In this document: piece by piece, positions 8,252 through 15,172 of the stretch
Layout: every line of letters begins with the position of its first letter
Numbering within the stretch: position 1 is the first letter of the stretch
NCBI GenBank assembly: GCA_004557565.1
Contig: SFGS01000032.1
Span: 1 to 23,986 of the forward strand
DNA length: 23,986 bases
Reading direction: 5' to 3'
Origin: Bacteroidales bacterium
GTDB lineage: Bacteria > Bacteroidota > Bacteroidia > Bacteroidales > Muribaculaceae
Position numbers and translations under genes: made by a program
The notes under the pieces: model-generated
Database searches by the model: none
The model's input: the letters and a program-made list of their open reading frames with translations, nothing else
Told to the model about the DNA's origin: nothing

Positions 8252-8259
8252 CAAAGTTA
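8252..8259 (-). promoter_or_regulatory. -7 element of the DUF4494-yggS promoter
   Basis: Minus-strand TAACTTTG is an exact TAnnTTTG match, giving a predicted leader of roughly 75 bases before the DUF4494 ATG. I do not see a good TTTG at the -33 position, so an activator may help. Confidence 0.45.
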
Positions 8260-8272
8260 CGCAAATTTTGCG
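8260..8272. repeat. Palindrome CGCAAA-T-TTTGCG beside the DUF4494 -7 element
   Basis: A perfect 6-bp inverted repeat with a 1-base spacer abutting the -7 element of the leftward promoter on its upstream side. The position, between -7 and -33, would suit a regulator binding site. Confidence 0.4.
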
Positions 8273-8321
8273 GTTTTTACCACACCGCCAATGAAATAAA
8301 ATTGACGGAAATTTTTAGTGA

Positions 8322-8353
8322 TTTGCAATTCAACGCTTTGTTGCGTAACTTTG
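8322..8353 (+). promoter_or_regulatory. Consensus Bacteroidota promoter of yigZ
   Basis: TTTG (8322-8325), 20 bases, then TAACTTTG (8346-8353) is an exact fit to the -33/-7 consensus. The yigZ ATG starts only 8 bases after the -7 element, about where transcription should begin, which implies a leaderless or nearly leaderless mRNA. It also argues against the longer reading frame that opens at 8230. Confidence 0.7.
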
Positions 8354-8361
8354 CACCCGTA

Positions 8362-8961
8362 ATGAGTGATTTTTATAAAACCATAAAAGAGCGTTCGCAA
8401 GCGAAATACACCGAGAAAATGAGTAAATTTCTCGCTTTTGCTGTGCCTGTGAGCACGGCAGAAGAGGCTAAAGCCGTGGTGAAAACCATATCCAACGAAT
8501 ATCACGACGCAAGGCACTGCTGCTGGGCGTATATGATTGGCACCGAGCGCAATGAGTATCTATCAAGCGACAATGGAGAGCCTTCAGGAACGGCAGGAAA
8601 ACCGATTTTAGGGCAAATCAATTCGTTTGGGCTCACTAATATTGTGATAGCAGTGGTTCGCTATTTCGGTGGCATCAAGTTGGGTACATCGGGCTTGATA
8701 GTGGCATATCGCGAGGCTGCTCGCCTTGCCATTGAGAATGCCGAGATTTTGGAGTGCCACGAGCAAGCGCGCGTCACCTTTAATTTTCCATATCTTTGCA
8801 TGAACGATATGATGAAAATCGTGAAGTCGGAGCCTGTGAAGGTAATCGACCAGCAGTTCGACAACGACTGTGTGATGACGCTCGAATGTGATGCCGACAA
8901 AATGCCTGCTTTGAAATCACGCATTGAGAATGTTGACGGTGCGGCTATTCTCGAGGGCTAA
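8362..8961 (+). CDS. yigZ: YigZ/IMPACT-family protein
   Basis: A 199-residue cytosolic protein of the YigZ/IMPACT (UPF0029) family. The conserved core is intact: SSDNGEPSGTAGKPIL followed by VVRYFGGIKLGTSGL and AYREAA, and a C-terminal DUF1949-type domain makes up the last ~65 residues. Family members in eukaryotes affect translation control; the bacterial role is not settled. The frame is open from 8230, but the extra 44 residues are not conserved in character, run through the promoter at 8322-8353 and would add a Cys/His-rich stretch foreign to the family; MSDFYKTIKER is the natural N-terminus. Its last 17 bases overlap the end of the convergent thioesterase gene. Confidence 0.9.
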   Translation: MSDFYKTIKERSQAKYTEKMSKFLAFAVPVSTAEEAKAVVKTISNEYHDARHCCWAYMIGTERNEYLSSDNGEPSGTAGKPILGQINSFGLTNIVIAVVRYFGGIKLGTSGLIVAYREAARLAIENAEILECHEQARVTFNFPYLCMNDMMKIVKSEPVKVIDQQFDNDCVMTLECDADKMPALKSRIENVDGAAILEG

Positions 8962-9685
8962 ACACGATTCTGCTTTTCACATGGCTTGTGCCATCGACAT
9001 CGATTGAAAATTTGCAGTCCATTGGGTCGCTGTCGTCGCAGTTGACTTGTGCTGTGGTTCCGAACAGCGTTTCTTTCAAAAATGCGATTTCCAGTCGTTT
9101 CACAAAATTTTGGTCGTATTTTTCCAAAGTGAACTGATTCAGGAGCAAGTCTAGGTATTTCACCGTGTTCACATGTCGGTTCACGTCGCAATCTGTGTAT
9201 TTGAAAGTGTAGTCTGTGGTTTTTCCGTTTGTGATTTGTCGGAGTCTGCCTTGTGGCGCAATAGGGCACCCGTGGGTGCTGATGTTCTCGCGAAGGTAGC
9301 TCAATTGGCTGATGTCGGAACTCTCCCTTGTGGCAAAATTAATCACCATCCAAATGGTGCGCGCATAGCCTATCACCTCGCCGTTATGGTCGGTGATTTC
9401 CATATTGCGTTGCGAGAAATGGCGGTTGTAGTCCTCAATCCATGTGGTGAAGGTGTATGCCTCGTTCACTTTCGGGTAGCGCAGCATTTCGATGGTGACG
9501 CGAGAAAGCACCCAACCTTCATTATTCCGAATCATGTCGGCATACCCTACACCCCAAGAGTTGGCATGGAGCGTGGCCACCTCAATGATTTTAGTCATCA
9601 CCAGTGATAACGGCATCTCCTTTTCGGGATTACATTCTGCCGCAGTCAAAAAATATTCCTGTCGAAAATCCTTTATATACTTCAT
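8945..9685 (-). CDS. Acyl-ACP thioesterase (double hotdog)
   Basis: A 246-residue cytosolic enzyme of the FatA/FatB-like acyl-ACP thioesterase family, which hydrolyses acyl-ACP and releases free fatty acids from fatty acid synthesis. First hotdog domain: about 5-135, with NSWGVGYADM (42-51) and GWVLSRVTIEMLRYP (57-71). Second: about 150-246, with the catalytic D-x-N-x-H-V-N pattern TDCDVNRHVN (D167, N169, H171) and nearby EIAFLKET supplying acidic residues. Usual bacterial length. It lies 41 bases downstream of the secreted peptidase gene on the same strand with no visible terminator between, so they may be co-transcribed, though no functional link is evident. Its end overlaps yigZ by 17 bases tail to tail. 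Confidence 0.9.
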   Translation of the reverse strand: MKYIKDFRQEYFLTAAECNPEKEMPLSLVMTKIIEVATLHANSWGVGYADMIRNNEGWVLSRVTIEMLRYPKVNEAYTFTTWIEDYNRHFSQRNMEITDHNGEVIGYARTIWMVINFATRESSDISQLSYLRENISTHGCPIAPQGRLRQITNGKTTDYTFKYTDCDVNRHVNTVKYLDLLLNQFTLEKYDQNFVKRLEIAFLKETLFGTTAQVNCDDSDPMDCKFSIDVDGTSHVKSRIVFSPRE

Positions 9686-9726
9686 TTGTTTCTTCTTATT
9701 CCGTTTTTAGTCAATTTTGAAATTGG

Positions 9727-10740
9727 TTACTTAATACCGCATTGGCGTTTCAGTTCAGCGGTGTTGCTGTGCTTCTTGCCGTTGAGGTCGTATAGGTATT
9801 GGTTCACGTTTTTGGGGGCGATGTTTTTCACCTCGTTGAATCTTTCGGGGTGGGTGATACGTGTGAACACCACTCGTTGAATGTAGGTCTTGTCGCAAGT
9901 GCCAATGCTGTAGCCCAGCAGTTCGGGGTGCTCTCCTGGACCGTTGCTGCTCCAGTAGGTCACTTTTCCGTCGGGAGTATAGCCCATGAAAATCACGCTG
10001 TGGCCAGCTTCCTGGTCGTCGCCTTTCACGTCGTTGCAACCGATAATTGCACCACAGTCGCTGCCTTTCGATTCATTTTTGTTCCAGAAAATTTTCATAA
10101 AATCGCCCTTCACTGCATGTTGCCACACAGGATTGGCTCTCCATTCTTCGTCGGTGAGGTATGTTTCCGATTCCGACTCTTTGTTGCGCAGCGTTTTCGC
10201 TCCACGATAGGCGGTAAAACTGTAACCGGCTTTCAACTCATGAATGAGTACGGCGATTGAAGGGCCGTTGGCGTTGGCTCTTCCCCAGAATCCTTCGCCA
10301 TCGTCTTGACCGATGCCCTCGGTGTTGATGTCGTCGGCAATCCCCACGTAAGGCTTCATGTTTCGCCATGCTTCGGTGCTGATTACGCCTTGCTTATCCC
10401 ACATTGTGAGTGCCTTGATGAGTGCCGAATATGTGGCGCTGGAGCAGAACGACGGTTGGGCTTTTTCTGGGCAAAAATACGGTTTGCGGTCGTTTATTCC
10501 CATTTGGTATGCTGCGTGCAACCCTTGCCAGGTGGTGTTGGCAAACAGGGCGTTGGGTTTGCCTCCTGTGTAGTAGCCGCCTCGTTCAGGGAATGAGTCG
10601 ATGGCGGCGAGAATGGTGCTTTGCCACTCTGCGTTAAGGGTGTCGGCTGACACTTTTACGTTTTCTTCTTGAGCAGCCGAATTGCTGATGAAACTACAGC
10701 AAATCGCCAATAGGAGTAATGGTCGTGCGATGTTAAGCAT
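9727..10740 (-). CDS. Secreted putative papain-fold cysteine peptidase or amidase
   Basis: A 337-residue exported protein that I do not recognise by name. Residues 1-23 form a signal peptide (cleavage near SNSAA-Q); the LAIC at 11-14 is a poor lipobox, so it is probably periplasmic or secreted rather than a lipoprotein. The mature protein has C99 at the start of a helix-like stretch (QPSFCSSATYSALIKAL), H247 in AGHSVIFMGYTPDGKV and N266 in YWSSNGPG. A Cys-His-Asn order with a strand-turn-strand after the His is what papain/NlpC-type peptidases and amidases show, so this class is an inference from residue arrangement. Extra cysteines (90, 229, 235, 282) could form disulfides. Expressed from a promoter divergent from the PHP phosphatase gene. 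Confidence 0.55.
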   Translation of the reverse strand: MLNIARPLLLLAICCSFISNSAAQEENVKVSADTLNAEWQSTILAAIDSFPERGGYYTGGKPNALFANTTWQGLHAAYQMGINDRKPYFCPEKAQPSFCSSATYSALIKALTMWDKQGVISTEAWRNMKPYVGIADDINTEGIGQDDGEGFWGRANANGPSIAVLIHELKAGYSFTAYRGAKTLRNKESESETYLTDEEWRANPVWQHAVKGDFMKIFWNKNESKGSDCGAIIGCNDVKGDDQEAGHSVIFMGYTPDGKVTYWSSNGPGEHPELLGYSIGTCDKTYIQRVVFTRITHPERFNEVKNIAPKNVNQYLYDLNGKKHSNTAELKRQCGIK

Positions 10741-10757
10741 ATCTTCGTTTTTTCTTT

Positions 10758-10765
10758 CAAAGATA
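10758..10765 (-). promoter_or_regulatory. -7 element of the peptidase promoter
   Basis: Minus-strand TATCTTTG matches TAnnTTTG and lies 17 bases upstream of the ATG, giving a very short leader. No TTTG is seen at -33. Confidence 0.4.
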
Positions 10766-10793
10766 GTGATAATTTTTGTTTTTGTGAATCTTT

Positions 10794-10827
10794 TTTGCGT
10801 CGGTCAACCAAAAAAGCACTAACTTTG
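10794..10827 (+). promoter_or_regulatory. Promoter of the PHP-domain phosphatase gene
   Basis: TTTG (10794-10797) and TAACTTTG (10820-10827) fit the -33/-7 consensus, with a spacer of 22 bases, slightly long. The ATG follows 28 bases later. The promoter is back to back with that of the peptidase gene. Confidence 0.55.
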
Positions 10828-10855
10828 CAGATTGTGAGATAAACCAGAAATTAAT

Positions 10856-11593
10856 ATGTTTAATATATTCAGAAGAAATAATAAGGACGTAAAACTCTTT
10901 TACCATACTGACGTACACTGCCATATATTGCCCGGAGTGGACCACGGCGCAAAGAATATTCAAGACGGCATCGAATTGCTGAAAGCAGATATGGGTATGG
11001 GCATCAAGCGTGTGATTTTAACGCCACACGTCACTTCCGAAACTTTCGAAAACACTCCTGAAACCCTCAATGCTGCTTTCGCCATTTTTAAAGAAGCGGT
11101 GAAGGAGGCTGGGCTTGATGTGGAATTGCATCTTTCGGCAGAATATAGAATTGACGACTATTGGCAGAAAGAGTATGCCGCTGGCCATGTGATTCCCATG
11201 CCGGGAAACTATGTGCTGCTTGAAAACTCATTTGCACAAGAGCTGATTGGGTCGGAGCAGATGATGTTTGAGTTGAGATGTAAAGGATATTATCCAATTC
11301 TTGCTCACCCAGAGCGTTACTCTTATTACGGACACAATCGCGAACGCTACGAGAAAATGCACCGCACCAACGTGAAGTTCCAACTCAACATCCTTTCGCT
11401 CACAGGCTATTACGGTCATTCGGTGCAAGATACAGCCAGATGGCTCGTGAAGCAAGGACTTGTAGATATGATTGGTTCCGACATTCACCACCTTGAACAC
11501 GTAGAAATCATTAAGGATTACTTGCGCAGCAAGGATTGGCGAAAAATGGCAGAGAAATTAGACGGTCGTATCATTAACGACAGCGTGTGCTAA
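10856..11593 (+). CDS. CpsB/YwqE-like PHP-domain protein tyrosine phosphatase
   Basis: A 245-residue metal-dependent phosphatase of the CpsB/CapC/YwqE type in the PHP fold. Metal and catalytic ligands are in place: H21 and H23 in DVHCHILPGVDHGAKN, H58 in LTPHV, E96 in LSAEYRIDD, H151 in ILAHPERYSYYG, and D209/H211 in GSDIHH. These enzymes remove phosphate from tyrosine-phosphorylated BY-kinases that control capsule and exopolysaccharide export. No kinase or polysaccharide genes lie in this window, so the partner is elsewhere. It ends 11 bases before the stop of the convergent membrane-protein gene with no visible terminator. No signal peptide; cytosolic. Usual length for the family. Confidence 0.9.
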   Translation: MFNIFRRNNKDVKLFYHTDVHCHILPGVDHGAKNIQDGIELLKADMGMGIKRVILTPHVTSETFENTPETLNAAFAIFKEAVKEAGLDVELHLSAEYRIDDYWQKEYAAGHVIPMPGNYVLLENSFAQELIGSEQMMFELRCKGYYPILAHPERYSYYGHNRERYEKMHRTNVKFQLNILSLTGYYGHSVQDTARWLVKQGLVDMIGSDIHHLEHVEIIKDYLRSKDWRKMAEKLDGRIINDSVC

Positions 11594-11604
11594 AAAAGTT
11601 TCCC

Positions 11605-12435
11605 TTACTGTGCCATCATTCTGAATGGGGACTCCCCATCGTCGGTAGTGTAAACTCCTGAAAATTCATAACCATCGTAGGTGCCGCTCAGGGTGCCTAC
11701 GATTTTATTTTTCTTGTCATATACCGATACTGTGAGGTCTCTGCCGCTGCCAATGCCCAGCAGGCGATACTGTGTGCGCTCTTTGCCTCCGACCACGGTT
11801 GCGGCGGTGCCGGTGATATTGTTTGGGTCTTTGGTGTTGAGCACCATCACGAAATGGCCATTCCCCACAGAGCCAGCCAAGCGAATTTCACCCGATTTGG
11901 CGGCTTTACGCTTGTGCTCTTGATAAGAGGGTGGGGTGGTGGAAAATTCTTCACCACCCATCATTTCCTCCATTCTGTCCATGTCGGCAAATGGGTCGCC
12001 AGCCATCATTTCTTCCATGATTTTCTCCATCTTTTCCATTTCAGCCATGTGCTCTCTCATCATGGCTTCGGCTTCTTCACCTGTGATTTCTTGGTAAGTG
12101 ATGTGAGAATCGGAGTCGGCTTGTGGAGCAGCCGCCATTTTCTCGGTCTTTTTTGTGACTGGCGCAACGGCTGTTTTCTTCACCGCGTAATATCCTATCA
12201 GCAGCAGTCCCACCACAAGAATTACTGCTACAATCACCACCACCTTGTTGACCACATTTTTCTTCAGTGGTTCGATAGGGCGATGGCGCTGTGTGGCGGC
12301 AGGTTCCTCAAAGAGCTGTGGCGTTACTCCATCGTTGAAAGGTGGAGGTGTTGAGCTACCGCCATCTTCTATGTAAGGAGGTGGTGTGGGTTTTCCACTA
12401 AATAGTGGAGTGGAGGAAGGGTTGGTATTGTTCAT
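11605..12435 (-). CDS. Membrane-anchored protein of unknown function, Pro-rich N-terminus and Met/Glu-rich segment
   Basis: A 276-residue protein that I do not recognise. In order: a proline/serine/threonine-rich N-terminus (1-58), probably disordered; a basic pair KK and one membrane helix (about 62-83, VVVIVAVILVVGLLLIGYYA); a linker; a Met/Glu-rich helical segment (about 119-164, with EAMMREHMAEMEKMEKIMEE); and a C-terminal domain (about 181-276) rich in beta-type sequence such as VGNGHFVMVLN and IVGTLSGTYDGYEFSGVYT. The arrangement suggests a cytoplasmic tail, one membrane pass and an exported beta domain, though orientation is not certain. Its ATG overlaps the stop of the upstream cytidylate-kinase-like gene (ATGA), so the two are translationally coupled and probably act together. 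Confidence 0.75.
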   Translation of the reverse strand: MNNTNPSSTPLFSGKPTPPPYIEDGGSSTPPPFNDGVTPQLFEEPAATQRHRPIEPLKKNVVNKVVVIVAVILVVGLLLIGYYAVKKTAVAPVTKKTEKMAAAPQADSDSHITYQEITGEEAEAMMREHMAEMEKMEKIMEEMMAGDPFADMDRMEEMMGGEEFSTTPPSYQEHKRKAAKSGEIRLAGSVGNGHFVMVLNTKDPNNITGTAATVVGGKERTQYRLLGIGSGRDLTVSVYDKKNKIVGTLSGTYDGYEFSGVYTTDDGESPFRMMAQ

Positions 12436-13064
12436 TTCTTTATCACTTTAGAAACGTAGTCGATGATCAAATCCGCAGTACCTTTGTCGCCAAGCACGCT
12501 TGCATTCACACAAAGGTCGTAGGTTTCAGCCTCTCCCCATTTTTTGTCGGTGTAGAAGTTGTAATAGCTGGAGCGCATCTTGTTGGTTTTCTCAGCGCGT
12601 GTTATTGCCTCTTTTTCGGTCTTGCAGTCGCCGCGTGCAATGATTCGCTTCACACGGTCGTCCATTGTGGCATGAATGAAGATGCTAATCACCTTGCAGT
12701 GGTTGCGAAGCACATAGTCGGCTGTTCTGCCCACAATCACGCATGGACCACGGTCGGCAATCTCTGTGATTACGTTGCTCTGAATGGTGTAGAGGCTGTC
12801 TTCATTGAGCGGAGAGTTGCTCATCAGGTAAGTGCCGGAGTTGAAACCGAGTGTGAGCGAGAGCATACCCGACAGGAATGAGGGCGTTTTCTCGTCTTTC
12901 GACTCGAAGTATTCACGCGCCACACCGCTATTCTTTGCGGTCTCAATCAGCAGTTCGCTATCGTAGTAGGCGACACCAAGTGCATCTGCCACCATTTTAC
13001 CTATATCTCTGCCACCGCAACCAAACTGGCGGCCAATAACTATTGCGTATGTGTTAGTGTTCAT
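12432..13064 (-). CDS. Cytidylate kinase-like family protein
   Basis: A 210-residue P-loop protein of the cytidylate-kinase-like family (AAA_26-type). The nucleotide-binding loop is GRQFGCGGRDIG (11-22), followed by ALGVAYYDSELL (29-40), GPCVIVGRTADYVL (about 106-119) and IFIHATMDDRVKRI (about 128-141), the usual order for this group. It is a probable nucleotide or small-molecule kinase; the family differs from Cmk itself and the substrate is not known. The gene is 24 bases downstream of a secreted-protein gene and overlaps the membrane-protein gene by 4 bases (ATGA), making it the middle member of a likely three-gene operon. Cytosolic, with no signal or membrane segment. Confidence 0.85.
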   Translation of the reverse strand: MNTNTYAIVIGRQFGCGGRDIGKMVADALGVAYYDSELLIETAKNSGVAREYFESKDEKTPSFLSGMLSLTLGFNSGTYLMSNSPLNEDSLYTIQSNVITEIADRGPCVIVGRTADYVLRNHCKVISIFIHATMDDRVKRIIARGDCKTEKEAITRAEKTNKMRSSYYNFYTDKKWGEAETYDLCVNASVLGDKGTADLIIDYVSKVIKK

Positions 13065-13088
13065 AATTGATGTGGTTTTAGTTGTGAT

Positions 13089-13694
13089 TTATTCTGTAGC
13101 AGGGGCTTCACTTTCGGGATTCTCTAATTTGTTGATATTACAAATCTCCAATTCCTTGATGTTTAGCTTTCCATTTTCTAACTCTGCCAATATTGAGGTG
13201 TGGGTGTCGCGTCGGGCGTAAGGCACCAGTTCAAATTCTCTGATAAATTTGGTCTTTCCCTTTGCCTTTGTGAAAAGCGACTTTTGAAGTGCTTCCATAT
13301 TGGGCATTTTCTGCACCATAAAATAGCGATACCCTATCTTTACCACGCCCAACATATTGTCGCGCATCTCTTTAGGATCGTTCATCGGGTCGTGCGACTC
13401 CACCTGTATGGAATATGCGCCATCATTTAGGGGATAGATGTATAGGGAGAACACATAGTGTTCAAAATCGTCGTTGTTTATCGCCTGAACCATTTGGCTG
13501 ATGGCATCGGCAATGGCTTTTGCATCACCTTCGGTGGAGAGAGCTATATTTTGCACCTGAAATTGGTCGGTTTTATCGGGTATGATGCTGTGCTCCTCCT
13601 GTGTGTAGAAGCGCGTGAGAATCACTTCGGCATCTTTTGCGAAACCGTAAGTGGATGATAGCACGATAAGCAATGTAAGCAATAAATGTTTCAT
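13089..13694 (-). CDS. Secreted protein of unknown function
   Basis: A 201-residue exported protein that I do not recognise. I start it at MKHLLLTLLIVLSSTYGFAKD, a clean signal peptide (1-19); the frame opens five codons earlier (ATG at 13709), but that start lies only 11 bases from the -7 element and would add MIYGI before the signal. The mature part mixes helices (AKAIADAISQMVQAINNDD) and strands (EHYVFSLYIYPLNDGAYSIQVES), with a repeatedly charged C-terminus ending PESEAPATE. No catalytic motif is evident; a small periplasmic or surface alpha/beta domain is likely. First gene of the probable operon with the kinase-like and membrane-anchored proteins, so it may be the periplasmic part of their shared task. 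Confidence 0.75.
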   Translation of the reverse strand: MKHLLLTLLIVLSSTYGFAKDAEVILTRFYTQEEHSIIPDKTDQFQVQNIALSTEGDAKAIADAISQMVQAINNDDFEHYVFSLYIYPLNDGAYSIQVESHDPMNDPKEMRDNMLGVVKIGYRYFMVQKMPNMEALQKSLFTKAKGKTKFIREFELVPYARRDTHTSILAELENGKLNIKELEICNINKLENPESEAPATE

Positions 13695-13720
13695 AATGCC
13701 GTAAATCATTATTTTAATGT

Positions 13721-13728
13721 CAAATTTA
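13721..13728 (-). promoter_or_regulatory. -7 element for the three-gene operon
   Basis: Minus-strand TAAATTTG matches TAnnTTTG, 26 bases upstream of the preferred ATG. No -33 TTTG is seen at the right distance. Confidence 0.4.
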
Positions 13729-13802
13729 TATTTTTTTCCCGAAATAGAATAACTTTTTTTATTAAACTTCCCTAAACAGACAGTGTAAATTGTGGTTGGT
13801 TT

Positions 13803-13842
13803 AAAAAACGGAGAGCCAAACCGTTGCGGTAAGGCTCTCCGT
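13803..13842 (-). terminator. Rho-independent terminator of the nqr operon
   Basis: On the minus strand ACGGAGAGCC and GGCTCTCCGT form a 10-bp perfect stem with a second small CCG/CGG stem in the loop, followed by TTTTTT. It begins about 30 bases after the nqrF stop, a strong intrinsic terminator. Confidence 0.9.
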
Positions 13843-13873
13843 GAATTGGTGTTATACTGCTGAAATTAGTGTA

Positions 13874-15157
13874 TTATCCGAAGTTGTCGTAGTGTATCGA
13901 CTCTGGATCAACGCCAAGTGAATACAGCACATCGTTTACGGTCTTGCTCATCATGGCAGGACCGCACATGTAGTATTCGCAATCTTCTGGCGCTTCGTGG
14001 TGAGCCAGATAGGTGTCGCGGAGCACTGGGGCCACAAATCCTGCGGTGTATTTCACGCCAGCAGCGTCAGCAGCAGGGTCGGGGCGGTCGAGTGCCAAAT
14101 GGAAGTGGAAATTAGGATATTCCTTTTCAATTTCGAGGAAATCCTCAAGATAGAACACCTCGCTAAGCGAACGTGCGCCGTAGAAGTAGTGCATTTCGCG
14201 GTCGCGGCAATGCAGCGTCTTGGTCATGTGCATGATTTGTGCACGGAGTGGAGCCATACCTGCGCCACCGCCAATCCAAATCATTTCCTTCTTTGAGTCG
14301 AAAATAGGGTGGAAGTCACCGTAAGGGCCACTCATTGTCACCTTGTCGCCTGGTTTGAGCGTGAAGATGTAACTTGATGCGATACCTGGCATCACATCTT
14401 GGAATCCCACTTCTGGCTTTGGCTTGAATGGAGGTGTGGCAATACGCACGGTGAGCATAAAGCGGTCGCCCTCGGCTGGATAGTTTGCCATGGAGTAGGC
14501 TCTCACTGTAGGCTCGGTGTTCTTACACTTGAGCGAGAACATGTTGAACTTCTCCCAAGTTGGCAAATATTCGCCAAGCGATTCCTTGTCGATGTCTTTG
14601 TCGTAGCTCATTTCGTATTCAGGAATACGGATTTGTGCGTAGCTACCAGGAATGAAGTCCATGTGAGCACCTTCGGGCAGAGCTACGATAAACTCCTTGA
14701 TGAACGAAGATACCAATTTGTTGCTCACCACCGTACATTCATATTCCTTCACTTCAAGCACTGAGTCGGGCACTTGAATGTCCATATTGTCTTTCACCTT
14801 CACTTGGCAACCTAAACGCCAGTGAGCCTGCTGCTCTTTGCGAGAGAAGTGCACCTTCTCGGTAGGGAGGATTTCGCCGCCACCTTCCAGCACTTGCACT
14901 TTGCACTGGCCGCAGCTGCCCTTGCCGCCACATGCGCTCGACAGCATCACGCCATTTTCGTGGAGAGTGCCAAGAAGCGATGAGCCAGTTTCCACCTCCA
15001 GTTGGCGTTTGCCACCATTAATGTCGATTTTTACTTTGCCAGATGGCACCAGATAGTGTTTTGCCACCAAAAGCAAAACCACCAGCAGCAGCGTCACGAT
15101 AAGGAAGATAATTGCGCTGCTTGCTACTGTAAGACCTGTTGAATTTATTAAAACCAT
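13874..15157 (-). CDS. nqrF: Na+-translocating NADH:quinone reductase subunit F
   Basis: A 427-residue NADH-oxidising subunit. An N-terminal membrane helix (about 15-34) anchors it. A plant-ferredoxin-like domain holds a 2Fe-2S cluster on C76, C82, C85 and C117 (SSACGGKGSCGQC). The FAD domain has RAYSMAN (219-225), and the NADH domain has GGGAGMAPLRAQ (297-308) and YYMCGPAMM (395-403). Electrons pass NADH to FAD to 2Fe-2S and on to the membrane core. Family length is about 407; the last residues YDNFG match the family's C-terminal aromatic end. Last gene of the nqr operon, 15 bases after nqrE, followed by a strong terminator. Confidence 0.96.
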   Translation of the reverse strand: MVLINSTGLTVASSAIIFLIVTLLLVVLLLVAKHYLVPSGKVKIDINGGKRQLEVETGSSLLGTLHENGVMLSSACGGKGSCGQCKVQVLEGGGEILPTEKVHFSRKEQQAHWRLGCQVKVKDNMDIQVPDSVLEVKEYECTVVSNKLVSSFIKEFIVALPEGAHMDFIPGSYAQIRIPEYEMSYDKDIDKESLGEYLPTWEKFNMFSLKCKNTEPTVRAYSMANYPAEGDRFMLTVRIATPPFKPKPEVGFQDVMPGIASSYIFTLKPGDKVTMSGPYGDFHPIFDSKKEMIWIGGGAGMAPLRAQIMHMTKTLHCRDREMHYFYGARSLSEVFYLEDFLEIEKEYPNFHFHLALDRPDPAADAAGVKYTAGFVAPVLRDTYLAHHEAPEDCEYYMCGPAMMSKTVNDVLYSLGVDPESIHYDNFG

Positions 15158-15172
15158 GATAGATGTCCTGTT

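Noticed and set aside
8230..8361. N-terminal extension of YigZ from an upstream ATG
   Set aside because: It crosses an exact -33/-7 promoter and adds 44 residues unlike the family; the ATG at 8362 fits the known N-terminus.
10757..10963. 68-codon minus-strand frame overlapping the PHP phosphatase start
   Set aside because: It spans both divergent promoters and the first codons of a certain gene, and has no family resemblance.
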